Assembly: GCA_015680685.1 (NCBI GenBank)
Contig: MNCI01038342.1
Span: forward strand, 1 to 59,476
Direction of reading: 5' to 3'
DNA from: Gnetum montanum
Taxonomy: Eukaryota; Streptophyta; Gnetopsida; Gnetales; Gnetaceae
Length of the DNA stretch: 59,476 nucleotides
Below are positions 35,068-46,700 of the stretch, in pieces; within the stretch, counting starts at the first letter, position 1; every line of letters begins with the position of its first letter. Position numbers and translations under genes: made by a program. Below the pieces are notes generated by a model, which saw only the letters and a list, made by a program, of their open reading frames with translations, did no database searches and was not told the DNA's origin.

Positions 35068-35880
35068 AATAAGCATGATGGGAGAACTCAACAACTTCCT
35101 TGGATTTCAAATTAGCCAAACTAAAGATGGGACCTTCATTTATTAAACTAAATACATCAAAGATCTATTAGATAGATTCAAATTGCTAGATGTAAAGGCA
35201 AAGATAACACCTATGGCTACAAACTTCAAGCTAACCAAAGATGAACAAGGAAAATATGTTGATCTCAAGCTTTATAGAGGTATGATTGGTAACTTACTAT
35301 ATTTAACTACTGGTAGGCCTAATATAGAATTAAGTATTGGAATATGTGATACGTATTAAGCTAATCCCAAAAAATCACATTGAAAAGTTAACAAAAATCA
35401 TTATTTAAAATGTACTACTAACTGAGAACTTTAGTACTCAAAGGACTCCATACTTGATCTTGCCAAGTATTGTGATGCACATTGGGCAGGTTGTGGATCA
35501 TAGAAGCACAGGTGGAAATTGCTTCTTTCTAGGAAGAAGTTTTTTTTCTTGGATAACAAAGAAGAAAATCTCTTCAACACTTTCTATAGTTAAAGTAGAA
35601 TATATTTTAGTTGACAATTGTTGTGCACAAATTCTACAAATGAAGAAAACTCTCAAGGATCTAAAGTTCCAATTAGTTCACATGCCTATATGTTGCAACA
35701 ACTGCAATGCTATTAGCATGACGAAGAATCTTATTCAACATTCTTGTACTAAGCATATTAAAATTAACATCATTTCATACAAGAACATACTTAACTTGGA
35801 CATCTAAAGTTATAATACATTGGGAGAAGATGGTCAACTTATTGATGCTTTCACCAAGCCTCTTGATGAATGATGACTTA
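35068..35880 (+). pseudogene. Copia copy 2 RNase H
   Basis: MMGELNNFLGFQISQTKDG opens the segment. The piece at 35454-35807 has HIGQVVDHRSTGGNCFFLGR, SFFSWITKKKISSTLSIVKV, EYILVDNCCAQILQMKK and NLIQHSCTKHIKI. These match the DRKSTSG...SW.SKKQ...EAEY...HSRTKHI run of Copia RNase H, with several key residues changed. It ends near 35880. Confidence 0.8.
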
Positions 35881-35950
35881 CTGCTTTGTGTAAAGACATG
35901 GGAATAGAACCTTGTCCTATGAAACTTATGTTTTCAGAATTCTATCAAAA

Positions 35951-36141
35951 TGTGTATGTGTGTGCGTGTACGTGTGCAAAGGAGTTTACAAGGGAATTTT
36001 CCAAGGAAACTTCTTTTTGATGATGCTCAAAAAAGAGGTGAGTGTGTGTGTGTGTGTGTGTGTGTGCACGTGCGTGCGCGAAGGTGTTTAGGATGGAGTT
36101 TTCCAAGGAAACTTCTTTTTGATGATGCTCAAAAAAGGGGA
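35951..36141 (+). repeat. Tandem duplication with (GT)n, end of Copia copy 2 pol
   Basis: Two units of about 90-100 bp (from about 35951 and 36042) each start with a GT-rich run, then TTTTCCAAGGAAACTTCTTT, then GATGATGCTCAAAAAAG followed by AGG or GGG. Each encodes a FPRKLLFDDAQKRG phrase. The second unit has an expanded (GT)n tract at about 36042-36066. The purine-rich AAAAAAGGGGAG end is polypurine-like and is present twice. Confidence 0.75.
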
Positions 36142-36215
36142 GTATGACTTGTTGTATTGCACTTTTACTTGCTAAATTATGATGTTATGCTAATCCATTT
36201 TGTAAGTTTTTGACA

Positions 36216-36234
36216 TCACCAAAAATGAAGAGAT
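36216..36234 (+). other. Polypurine tract of Copia copy 2
   Basis: GACATCACCAAAAATGAAGA directly precedes the LTR start TGTTAACC. SIRE-type elements typically carry GTCATCA..AAAAGGGGGAGATT at this place, and this looks like a decayed version. It would prime plus-strand synthesis. Confidence 0.55.
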
Positions 36235-37000
36235 TGTTAACCTTTTGGTATATCAAAAATCTTAGTAAATGAAAAAAAAGTGGAATGTGCTTGAGGAATA
36301 TTGTAGGACTAAAGATAAGAGCTTGACAATAGTATAATGAGATCAAGATGGAAGGATGGTGAAGATCAAGATTAGGTTGAGACCAAGATGAGAGTTGAGT
36401 TATTAATTTGTTTACCAAAGTCTCAATAAACAACATAAGAATGAAAGATGTCTACAAGCCAAAAACAAGGTGTTCCAATATCTGCCAAGACATGCCAAAA
36501 GCTCAGCAAACATCCTAATGGTAGAGCTCAGGTTTTAGGCCACACATCCCAAAAGATCAGTAGATATGCAACCAAATATTACTTACCACGAATACCCGAT
36601 CAAAATCATGGATAGAAAAGAAAGACAACTATGAAGTAAAGTAATTGCTAAAGTAAAACTTCATCGAGAAAAACATGGGAATCAAGAGGCAACTTAGGAA
36701 ATTGAGTTAGATATGAGAACAAAATTTCCTCTCATTTTCTATGAGGAAAATTCTTAGAGGGGAGAAAATCATAGTATAATAATTTACAAAGTTTAGTAAT
36801 TAATTTAATAAATATAATTAATTCTTTAATACTGTCAGATGCATTTTAATGAATTAGCTCTAATATTCTTGGTTAAATCATAGGATTACATTACTATCAT
36901 TACTATTGTTGTTGTTGTTATTAATAGTTTTCTACACAAGTGAATGCAATCCGATTGCTAGGATGTTTTGTTAAAGTTTTGTATCCTTTATTTTACTACT
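36235..37000 (+). repeat. 3' LTR of Copia copy 2 (right end uncertain)
   Basis: It starts TGTTAACCTTTTGGTATATC after the polypurine tract. The body is A/G-rich with words such as GAAAGATGTCT (36443). I could not find the CA end or a target duplication, so the right limit is a guess. Confidence 0.45.
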
Positions 37001-38028
37001 GCTAGAGCTTAATCATAGGTCTACTTTATATTTTATGATTAATTGTTAAAATATAATTACTCTAAGAATTTTTTTTATCAATTATCATTCCTTTCCAAGT
37101 GTTTGGCTATTTAAATTAATTTTTTTATGTACATTTATGCTTAATTATGCACATCTAGTTATGCATTTTTTATTTTCATTATCTATTTGTGATTATATAG
37201 TACTCTATTCATGGAGCAATTATGGATCCTAACCCTACTCAAAACATCAATTGTTACTTTTTGTTATTAAACTAGGTTTTGGAGCTCATTTTTAATTATA
37301 ATTAAATATTACACAAATCATCTTTCTTAAGGAAGTACCTTAGGATGATGTCCCACCTAGAATCTAAGTTTACTAATGTGTCTGAGATGTTTAAAAATGT
37401 AGGTTTTGATCCTTGGTTCACTGTAATCAAAGTTACAGTGTTCAAGATATCGCATTTTCTAGTTTGTTTAAAATACTAAAAAGTTTTAACATTTGAATTA
37501 GGAGACCATGTTAAGTAATACCAAGATAAGATTTCAACATACAATTAGGTAGAGCACTTGATAAGGATTCCATAGGTTTAAATAGAATTTGATTTGGAGT
37601 CCGAGTATATGTGTTAAGAATGTTGGAGTGTGAGAGTATTACTAAAGAAAAAATAATAAGAAATGGACTTATGAAAATTATTTAGAAGAAAAATTATTTT
37701 AAAAATTATTTTTTAAAAAAACGAAAAAGGTCAACTCCAATTTATAATGCATAGTCACATGCATAATGCATATAACGTATATGAATACGATGCATATTAC
37801 CTTTTCTCTACAACATCACATTTTTTTCATCATCTCATCCTTTTCACCATTTGGTTTACAACTCTCCTTTTTGCAAAATAGTGATCTATCACATTTTTCT
37901 AAAAGACATTTTATACCCTTTCTTCTTCGTTTTGAAGTTGATTTGAGCTTGGTTTCTTCTATTCTTTTCCTTAAAAATAGGTAGTTGCCTTAGATACATC
38001 TTATCATAGTTTGAAGAAGGGTTTTAGG
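37001..38028. other. AT-rich stretch without a recognisable gene
   Basis: There are no conserved protein segments; the ORF at 37766-37984 is a chance frame in T/C-rich DNA. A palindromic GCATAATGCATATAACGTAT run lies near 37760. A small (GTT)n tract lies at about 36906-36919, to the left. Confidence 0.4.
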
Positions 38029-39811
38029 TGTGACACCCTAAGCAAAGCAAAAACTAATTGAGAGCATTAAGTGGGAAAGGAAGACATAAGAAAATTCTAG
38101 AAGCCTTGCCAACACTAGTCAGGAAGTTTATTTTATTTTCCTTTCACATGGTTGCCCCATATTGCTATGGATTTTCTATCTCTCCTCGCTACTTCATGGT
38201 CTTCTATTATTCTTCTACAATTTTAATTAATATGCCAAGATTCTACCAAATTTTTATAATTTTGGGATTTATTTTAATAAAAAATAATAGTTTAATTATG
38301 TTCATATCATATTCTATCTTTTGGTTAATTTTGAAAATTGTGAAAATTATGCCCAACTTGCCCTTGGATATTTTATGAATATATTTGATTTGCTCATGAC
38401 ATAAACATGATTTTGTAAGAATTTTATGGAATTTGAGCTTTTATAGATTTTTGGCCAATTTGGATACCTTTTAAATTTTTGAAATAAAATAATCATATTT
38501 GTGGAATCAATTTTGCTTCATTGGTAGTGGGAGCCATAAATATTTTAGATGCACTAGTCTACATTTAGTAGTGAAGTGTTTTTTAGTGGGACCCATCCCA
38601 TGAGAACAAGGATTGTTGGATGGATTTCCTACCCTAGATTTTGATTTGTAAGTTCATGTGAGACTATGGATTTAGCCAAAACCATGGCATTGAGCAGTTG
38701 AGTCAAGTGGTATATGGTGAGGCATAGTTAAGATCTATCCTTCCAATGATATGTGTGCTTTGGCCATTAAGGATGTTAGTAGTGAGGCTATTGCAAAGAC
38801 CCAACCATGAGTGACTTATTTGGAATCATGAGGATAATCCAATGATAGTAGTGAGGTTAGCCAAGGATCTGTCAATATATTCCTTTGGTAATGAGGGTAA
38901 CTAAGACCTAGCCTTCAAAGATGCTTGAATAAAATATACCCTTTTTGGTTTTTTGAATTTCTTTAGATATTTATATTTCTTTTGAATTTTTTGAAAATTT
39001 ATGGCATTTTTGCTAGAAAATATTTTTGAATATTTTATTAAAAACCTTTGTCTAGCTATAACCTAAGACTTTTATCCTTTATGCTCCATGAAGAATGAAA
39101 TAAAATAACTTTTCTTATTTGAAGAGTCCTTCACTTTGATGTAGAGAGCCTAAAGTAGGTAAGGAAACATCATAAGAGGAACATAGGATGAAACATGGAC
39201 TAATTTTGTACAAAATGGATTCTTTCAACTTAAAAAAATAATTTTTTATATTTTTTATTTTTGTAAGAAATAAACCTTATACACTTCTTAGATATTTGAG
39301 ACGTGTACATATTTTTGTGAATTAATAATAAAGTAAGATAGATATGAATTTTTCAACTGTGTTGTTGGGACCATGAGATTGCAAGGAACATTTTTATTTA
39401 ATATTATTTATTATATATTAATATGTTATTATTTAATTTGGTAAATTTAAAATATGAATAACTTTATTTCTCGATGTCTAATTGAGGTGAAACAAGTGTC
39501 ATTAGGATCATTATTTTACACAATATTTCATGATGCAACTAATGGAATTTTTAGATAACATCCATTTTATGGGTGCATAAATTTTAAATTTTTTCTAAAT
39601 AAAATTTATTTAATTATACATGTGAATATTATAAACTTTTGTTGCACTATATTGATCTATTGTATTTATGCTCCAAGTTAATAGTTTTTATCTATTTTAC
39701 CATTTCCTTTGGAGTTAGTAAATCAAGATTAAATCCAAATCCTTGGGGTTTTGTAGCATCTCCATTAGTTATTTATAAGATATTTTATAGATAATTAATA
39801 GGGGTGTTATA
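38029..39811. mobile_element. Possible solo LTR of a chromovirus-type gypsy element
   Basis: The left end TGTGACACCC (38029-38038) and right end GGGTGTTATA (39802-39811) are inverted complements if two C-to-T changes are allowed. TGTGACACC...GGTGTTACA ends are common in plant chromovirus LTRs. The 1.78-kb length fits. No target duplication matches (TTAGG against GTGAC) and no internal domains flank it, so the call is weak. The ORF at 38058-38378 inside is not a recognisable protein. Confidence 0.35.
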
Positions 39812-40580
39812 GTGACAATACATTCTTTCTTAGTAGGCAATCCCATAGATGCTAAGCAAGACCTAAGAATAATACCATCTTCAAGGATTAGGACCTTTAG
39901 AAAATCTAGAACGTATGCACATAGGAATCCTAGAAGGATGTCAAATCAACATGGCTCTTTTAATAGCTCATCATCATAATCCTCATTTTATTATTGAGTT
40001 TTAATGAGAAAGATCATAAACCTAGGAAAAGAACCCCAAAAAAGAGAAAAGATATGAGCATGGTAACAAGGTAGATTGTGGCCTTAACATAAAGATTATC
40101 ATGCTTGATGATGATCACAAACCATTATTGGAATCTAGAATTCTGATACAAATCAAGATGTGATGAAGGATCCTCCATGCCATAGGAGCCTCCACTTTCA
40201 AGCACAATGTGAAGATCTCATCATGTCCCACTCTATTCAAGCAAAGCTTGCCAAAATTTTGTTAACTTGTACAAATTCTTTGTATCTTGCACAATGTTTT
40301 GTAACCATACAAATAATCTGTAACATGGCACTCAGAGTTGTCTATTTATTCTAGTCAATTTTTTAATTTCATAATCCCCAAATTTTGTAAGAAACTTGGT
40401 CTCATTTTTTGTTTACTTAAGGATGAGTTTTCAATTAGTTGTGAAGGCATGATGAAGTTTAAATAAGTTGGTTATGTTGACACCAATTCTTCCTAATCCT
40501 ATATAAATGCATAGACTAGTTGCATTTATGGTACTTTTGGTCATTACTCTAGCAAAGCTCTTGTAGTTTCTTTCCATAGG
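39812..40580. other. Degenerate stretch with a possible gag scrap
   Basis: Around 39860-39960 the + frame has KQDLRIIPSSRIRTFRKSRT, loosely like the gag linker of element A near 11030-11070. Nothing else is recognisable. The ORFs at 40160-40354 (+) and 40431-40691 (-) lack known domains; the latter overlaps the solo LTR. Confidence 0.3.
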
Positions 40581-41572
40581 TGATGAGTGGCAAGGTACCC
40601 CTACACTCAACCATACAAATATGAGCGTTTCACACACAATCTGGTCAAACTCCGCAGATGGGAAAGTTATGGTATCTAGATAGTTACTCATTGATTGCAG
40701 TTGACTGTCTTCTCACCTGGACTAGTATATGCTTTGTCACATATGGTTTAGTCTAAAGTGAGGTGTATGATTATGATTCCTATCCTAGTGCTACTCCTAG
40801 AGGCAATGGAAAGTAACTTTAATTTAACTAAGAGGGAAAAGGGAGAGAGAGTTAAGCTAATAGGACATAGAGAGAGTGTGTGTGTCTAAGCTAGCCTAAG
40901 TGCAATGGGCATCCATTCCTTAATCATCTGTACACATCTTGGACCTCGTGCATGACTACCACTAGGATTACCAAGCACATGGCCTAGGTACGCTACTGGG
41001 ATACCAAGTAGTCACACTTGAATGCTCATGATTAAGTCGTACTCATTCTGTATTTAAGGAGTTTAGAGTGAAGAGATATTAACTACGAAAGCAATAAATA
41101 ACAATAATAATTAAATAATTAAACTAATTTAATGCTGCAATGATGAAGTAATCTCGATCTTTATTTTTGATCATGTGCGTGTCCAAGTACGTCACACTCG
41201 AATAAAGGTGTTGTACAATTACAATCATCGCACTGCAGGCATGCACTAGGAGAAAGGGTTGAGAAGAACTAAAAATGAACTAACTTCTATCTACTGACTA
41301 AAAAACCAACTTACTATCACTTTCCCATGGGCCCCATTGTGTATTTATAGGCTCACATAGGAACTACGATATCATGTATCCGATATCGCTTATCAGGCTA
41401 CGATATAGTGTACTTGATATCATGGGTCTGATGTCGGGACTCATTAGATATCAGGGGTTTGATAATAGGGGTCCAATAATAGGGGTTTGATATCAACACC
41501 TGGTTAACAAGGGTCCAATATCAAGGGTCTGGTATTAGCACCTAACAAACCATGATTCATCAATAGGACTTA
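40581..41572 (-). mobile_element. Solo LTR of the gypsy A/B/C family with exact ATAGG duplications
   Basis: Ends are TGATGA (40581-40586) and TTCATCA (to 41572). ATAGG is found immediately outside both (40576-40580 and 41573-41577). The 992-bp body matches the LTRs of elements A to C, in the orientation of B and C. No internal sequence remains, so this is a recombined solo LTR. Its U3 (about 41360-41545) is packed with GATATC palindromes. Confidence 0.85.
41360..41545. repeat. GATATC palindrome cluster in the U3 of the solo LTR
   Basis: GATATC, CGATATCG-like and GATAT/ATATC half-forms recur at least seven times, mixed with a GGGGTCCAATA / GGGGTTTGATA pair. The LTR of element C (about 42815-42905) has the same style, including CCGATATC and AATATCGG. 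Such clusters in U3 may be transcription factor sites. Confidence 0.55.
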
Positions 41573-41582
41573 GTGAAATTTT

Positions 41583-42010
41583 CCTCTAAGTGCTTGTAGC
41601 ATGGATTGAATTGATTGTACAAATTTTTATTCAAGTGCAAGATGTACGTAGACACATTTTCATAATGGAAATAAAATCGAGATTTCTTCTTTGTATTACA
41701 GCACTTGGACTAGCATTTAGTTTACTTTCAATAACTTTACTCTTCTACACTGAGAAATTAATATTTTATTCTATAAGAACATTAATATGACCACTTTGAA
41801 CATAACATACTAATGTTTGGTAATCCCAGCAATGAATACTTAGTATGCCCAATAGTAAACACTTGGTAACCTAGTGATGTTCGTATAAGTTCAAGATGTG
41901 TATGGAAAATTAGAATAGATGGATGCTTCATGTTTTGAATAGCTCACCTTATCTCCAGTTCCTTTAAATAGTTAAAACTTACTATTTCAATCACTTCACC
42001 CTCATGATAA
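41583..42010 (+). mobile_element. LTR fragment of the same gypsy family, opposite orientation
   Basis: TTTTTATTCAAGTGCAAGAT near 41625 and GATGTGTATGGAAAATTAG near 41895 match the LTR of element A (about 9785-10105) in the same, plus, direction. Both ends are missing. It is wedged between the solo LTR and the 3' LTR of element C, so three LTR copies lie side by side. Confidence 0.6.
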
Positions 42011-42037
42011 TTTTAATGATAAAAATAATAACATTAT

Positions 42038-42932
42038 TAATGAGTGAAAAATACCCCTATGCTCAACCATATGAGTCACAAGTGTTCATGTGTGATCTAG
42101 TCAAATTCTATAGACCTTAAGTCTTCAAGTACACCAGTTCTAGAAAGTGAAGTCTAATTGTTACAATCGTTGTCTTCCCTATTACACTTGTAAAATATAA
42201 AGGTATGGTTAAGTGCAACAAAGGTATCTTATTTTTATCACTTTTCATGTTTTATGTTCTTGATGCTTAGAATAAAGAAATGAAGTAATTTTTAATGTCT
42301 AATTTAATCTAACTAACTAATTAATCTCTACCTAATCCTAACATAAGTATCTAATCCCACTTTTAGTACACATCTTGAACACGTATAACACTACTGGGTT
42401 ACCAAATGTTAAGTGTTGCTTAGATTACCAAGTGTCATGTGCATGCTTAAAGCTATCGTACTTACATGCTTAATTAATTACTATTTAGCCTAGCTAACTT
42501 AACTTAGCATAATTTAGCTTAATTACTTGAAAGCATTAAATAAAATTGCATAAAACATTAAATGCATAAATAAAATATTTAATCTAGCCAAAGTGCTACA
42601 AGGTTTATCAGAAAGCTTGTCTTTATTGTCACACACACTATTGTGCTTAGGTACAACAATGCTCGAATAAATATCCATACACTCAATGACTCTTGCTATG
42701 AATGATTGGGAAAATATTCTAACTTTAGGGAAGAAAAAGTATAAGAGCTCTACTATGCTATGATAAAGCCTATGCCCAAACCATGTGCCCAAGCGCTATA
42801 TTTATAGGTCAGCACATATCCTTAGACATTAGATATTTGACATTGCCTCTAAGCCCCTAATATCTGGTATCCGATATCAGAGCTCCGATATTGAGTACCT
42901 AATATCGGAGAGAGACAAAATATAGTTTATCA
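42038..42932 (-). repeat. 3' LTR of gypsy element C (895 bp)
   Basis: Plus-strand ends are TAATGA (TGATGA with one G-to-A change, 42038) and TTATCA (to 42932). The minus strand just before the LTR reads TTGTGGGGGTA, a good polypurine tract. The segment from about 42117 to 42725 matches 50260-50815. GATATC-type words cluster at about 42815-42905. Confidence 0.8.
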
Positions 42933-43632
42933 TACCCCCACAACTAAATGAAAACTCATCATCAAATGAACAAAATAATAAACAAGTCCCTTACAAAATA
43001 TTCGGAAGGTATGGGATTATTGACTGACATGAAAACTAACTCAAATGAAACAAACAAATTATAAGTGCCCAAGTGTACGAATTTACAATCTTTTATAAAA
43101 TTGGATGTTCATGAAAATAGAATTGAACGTCCTAGTCAAAATTGACATCCAACTCCTCTGGAAACTGAAGAATGAGGGAGAAGAGTCAATGATCATGAAG
43201 GGGCCTTGTTGCATGGTGTTGCTACTAATTCCTTGGTGAAGACAGTCCTGCCTTCAGTCCATGCTTCCCACTGTAATCATAACAAAATCACGAATTAGTG
43301 TTCAATGTGTAACTTATGGCTTTTAGGTACCTTGTCTCTTTGGTAATTACACTTGGCTAGGTTATGATTATGGTGAATTTATTCTTTTAATAGCATTAGC
43401 GAGAAGAGTGAAAAATAGGGTGAAATTAATAAGCAGTCCATAATTAAATTTTGAAAAGCTCAAATGTGATGAAATGCTTGAAGACAATTAAATAATTCAC
43501 AATAACAAAAAAGAGGATTTCATTGAAAAACATTGTGAAGATACACAAAATTGGATGTCATTGATGGGGCATGCAAAAGGATTTGATTGTGAGAATGCCT
43601 AAGGATAAAAAACTTAACTAACCCAACCAAAA

Positions 43633-43690
43633 GGTATCCAAGTGGATCCTCCCCAGAGTAGGCACATGCCCTTTGTTGCCCTTGCATATC
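43633..43690 (-). promoter_or_regulatory. Decayed copy of the conserved block (element C)
   Basis: On the minus strand GGGGAGGATCCACTTGGATA starts at 43654. About 31 bp upstream the expected TATA box reads GGATATGCAAGGG (near 43692-43680), so the box is disrupted while the downstream word is kept. One copy of the roughly 30-bp motif lies at 44110-44137. Confidence 0.45.
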
Positions 43691-44595
43691 CTTAAACGAA
43701 GGAGTTCGTGTGCCCCATGGGTGATTGATGGTTACTGAATGTTAAGTACAAAAACCTAGAGGAAACTCTCTAAGAATTTTAACACATCAAACCAAGACAT
43801 CAAACAAGAACATGAACACCGGCAGTGAGGTGAGGCATGAAAAGCATAGATGGATAAGAGAGAGAAAGTGGAATGGAGTTCTCCATTAAGGTCACATGAA
43901 GTTCCTTGTGAATTTTGTGGTGAAATGACCTAATAAAATCCATCCTTAGTCCAAACCAAAACCAACCACATTTAGTGACTTTGCATCACCACTCTAAGAC
44001 TAGTTAACCCCCTTAAGACACAAGAGTGCTCACATAGAACAACTACCATTCCTTATTTAAGAAGAAAAAAGAAGCAGGAAGTGAGAAAGGGACTTAGTTA
44101 TAGGGGACATTTAAGCATGGGTAACATGACTTTCTAGTCCCCATAACTAGTGCTTATAGCTTGTTTATTTTTTCTTAGGGATGTGCTTTAAATTTCCATC
44201 ATTTTTTTCATGAAAACCACACCATGCAAAGACTTATTAACTTCCTATTATTGGTCGATACAAAACAATAAGAAATCCATGAAGACACCTTTGCACCCAA
44301 GTAAGTAAAAGAGGTACAAAGAGTATTGAATCCCCTTGAAGTCACACCCTTTTTAAACCTTTGAATCCTTCCCAAGTTTGGAAACTACCAAGGCTACAAA
44401 TTCATTAAAGTTTTATTAATGAAAAGGGACCTCACACTTCTAGAACCAGAACACCATAGAGTTTGTGGATGGGTGGATGACATGGACTCACTGCCTATTT
44501 TATGAAAAAGAAACCATGTTCGTGTTATCTGTAACAAAATTCAAAGCTAAAATCTTAACACCGACAATGAAATAACTAGATAGCACATGCACACA

Positions 44596-45310
44596 TCAAG
44601 CAAACCACACTATACCTAGCGATTTCCCATATTTGCTAACTATTCTCATTAAGATCTTAGTGATTTCCCTATTTGTAATCTCAGCTTGACCATTGGCTTG
44701 GGGATGATAAGGTGTTGTTAATTTATGCTCAACCCCCAAGTGTTGCATGAGCTTCCAAAAGATAGTACCTATAAAGTAGGTTCTTTTATTAAAATTTAAT
44801 GCACGTGGCACATCAAACCTATTTACAACATTCTATTGTACAAATTGAGCAACAGTAGAAGATGTACAATTGATGACAATTGCTACTTTTGGCCATTTCA
44901 TACAATAGTCAATAGTGACTATGATATATGCCTTTCCATTTTACATGATTGTGATGGGACCCATGAAGTCAACACCTCAAATGTTGAAGGGTTCTAATGG
45001 TTGGATCCACTATTGAGATCCCTCCATTTGAATGATTATTCCACCATCACATTGACAATGTTCACAAGAGTTGACAAATTGGTGAGCATCCCTGAAAAGT
45101 GTTGACCAATAATATCCTACCATCCGGATCTTAATGACCATGCATCTCCTTGCATAGTGGCCTTCACAAGGACCCTCATGAGTGTCCTAGAGAACATGCA
45201 GTTGATTAGCATTAGGGACACACCAATGAACCAAGCCATCAATGCACACCTTGTAGAGATGCTTATTGATCTCCATGAAGTGTTTCACCTAGTGAAGAAA
45301 CTATTTTTAT
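44596..45310 (-). pseudogene. Integrase of gypsy element C
   Basis: From 45310 downward the zinc-binding part has H..H near HFMEINKHLYKVCIDGL and C-x-x-C as NSCEHCQCDGG. GVDFMGPI carries the first catalytic Asp and TIDYCMKWPKVA follows. The open piece 44596-44811 gives LTTPYHPQANGQAEITNREI with the catalytic Glu. Several stops lie between. The C-terminal part is lost after KILMRIVSKYGK. Confidence 0.8.
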
Positions 45311-45482
45311 TTTTTTTTGGAAATTCAGCTCTTATGACATTTCTTAAGTAAGAAGATAGGTAAGAATGCCATCATATCATTTAGGCTCAATGGGCAATTT
45401 TTTAGTTATATCCTTGGCAAAAGAGGAGTTTAGTAAGAAATTGGTCAAACAGTGGGCTTTCCTCTTTGTTGTCCCATCACAA

Positions 45483-45929
45483 CTAAGACAAGTGATCAGT
45501 GATCACATTTTCAGTTTTCTTTCTATCTACCATCATAAGATTGAATACTTGTAAGATCAAGAGCCATCGTATGACACAAGGACTCACCATTGGCTTATTC
45601 ATTAGGAAGTGAATTGCACTATGATCCACATGCACCAACCCTTTGTACCTAAGCACATAGTACCTAAACTTCTCTAGAGCAAACATCATTGCCATCAATT
45701 CTTTTTCTATGATGGTGTAGTTTAGTTGTGCACCCACAATGCTTCAGCTTGTGCAGTGGATGTAATATGGACGTTTCTTGTCATCCAACTTCATAAGCAT
45801 AACCCCCAAGGCATAATTTAATGCATCTACCATAACATGAAATGGTTTAGACCAATCTAGTGCTTGTAGAATTGGAGTTTCTATGAGTTTCTCCTTTAGA
45901 GATTGGAATGCATTTTCACATTCCTTCAT
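45483..45929 (-). pseudogene. RNase H of gypsy element C
   Basis: The open piece 45744-45929 reads AFQSLKEKLIETPILQALDW then KPFHVMVDALNYALGVML, the RT-RNase H domain start (Asp visible). The piece 45483-45737 continues with YTIIEKELMAMMFALEKFRY and VDHSAIHFLMNKP, matching the E-KE--A-----KFR pattern and the DH-A----- box. The two pieces are in different frames. Confidence 0.82.
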
Positions 45930-46700
45930 CTAAAAAAATGAAGCATCCTTCTTTGTTAGCTCCACCAATGATTTTATGATCTTAGAGAAATTCTCTATGA
46001 ATTTTTGGTAGTAACCAATGTGTCCAAGGAATGACCAGACATCTTTTATAGTTTCTAGTTCATGGGTAATTCCTTGGATGATCCTAATCTTTTTATGGTC
46101 AACCTCAATTCTACTTGTGAAATTTTATACCCAACATAATGTCCTCCTGGACCATTAGATGGCATCTTTATGAATGGAGCTGAAGATTAGTCTCCACACA
46201 TCTTTTGACCACTTGCTCAAGATAGTCTAGAGCTTGCTCAAATGTAGGCCCATAGGTGGAGAAGTCATCCATGAAGACTTCCACCCCACTACTGATTTAT
46301 TATTGAAAAATACTCAAGAACAGCTGTTGGAATGTGGTAGGGGCATTGCATAAGCTGAAAGGCATCTTTTAATATGCTAAAGTCCCCAACGGACTCATGA
46401 ATGTTGTTTTAGCTTGATCCTCTAATGTGATCTAGATTTGGTTATAACCATTATAACCATCCAAAAAACTATAATAGCATTACCCAGAAATGGTGTCCAA
46501 AACTTGATTCACAAATGGCAATGAAAAGTGATCTTTAAATGTTACCATATTCAATAGCCAGAAGTCAATGCAAACTCACCACTTGCCACCTCTCTTTGGT
46601 ACAATCGTGAGTGGGCTAACCCACTCACTATCTGCAATGGGATAGATAAACCCCACCTTGAAGAATTATTTAATTTCCTCTTTGATGATTTACTTCAATT
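45930..46700 (-). pseudogene. Reverse transcriptase of gypsy element C
   Basis: Scattered frames on the minus strand give an AMPLPHSN / CNAPTTFQ-like box (near 46355-46330), EVFMDDFSTYGPTFEQALDY (about 46280-46220, catalytic Asp pair) and ELETIKDVWSFLGHIGYYQK (about 46060-46000). The order and the MDDFS box match Athila-type RT. It is heavily broken. Confidence 0.75.

Larger units (their letters stand above)
21241..36234 (+). mobile_element. Copia copy 2 (SIRE-like), split by gypsy element B
   Basis: The left part (21241-21757) is gag-like. The right part (32671 onward) resumes with the zinc knuckle, protease, integrase, RT, RNase H and polypurine tract; the 3' LTR follows at 36235. The interruption is element B with exact ACTAT duplications at 21753-21757 and 32666-32670, which shows that B inserted into copy 2. 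No 5' LTR of copy 2 is present; its left end abuts copy 1. Confidence 0.72.

Noticed and set aside
35950-36147. Cys/Val-rich 65-residue protein with repeats
   Set aside because: The Cys-Val runs come from the (GT)n tract; the rest is the tandemly duplicated end of Copia pol.
38058-38378. 106-residue hydrophobic protein with membrane-like segments
   Set aside because: T-rich DNA gives hydrophobic codons by chance; no start context, homologue or conserved neighbour is visible.
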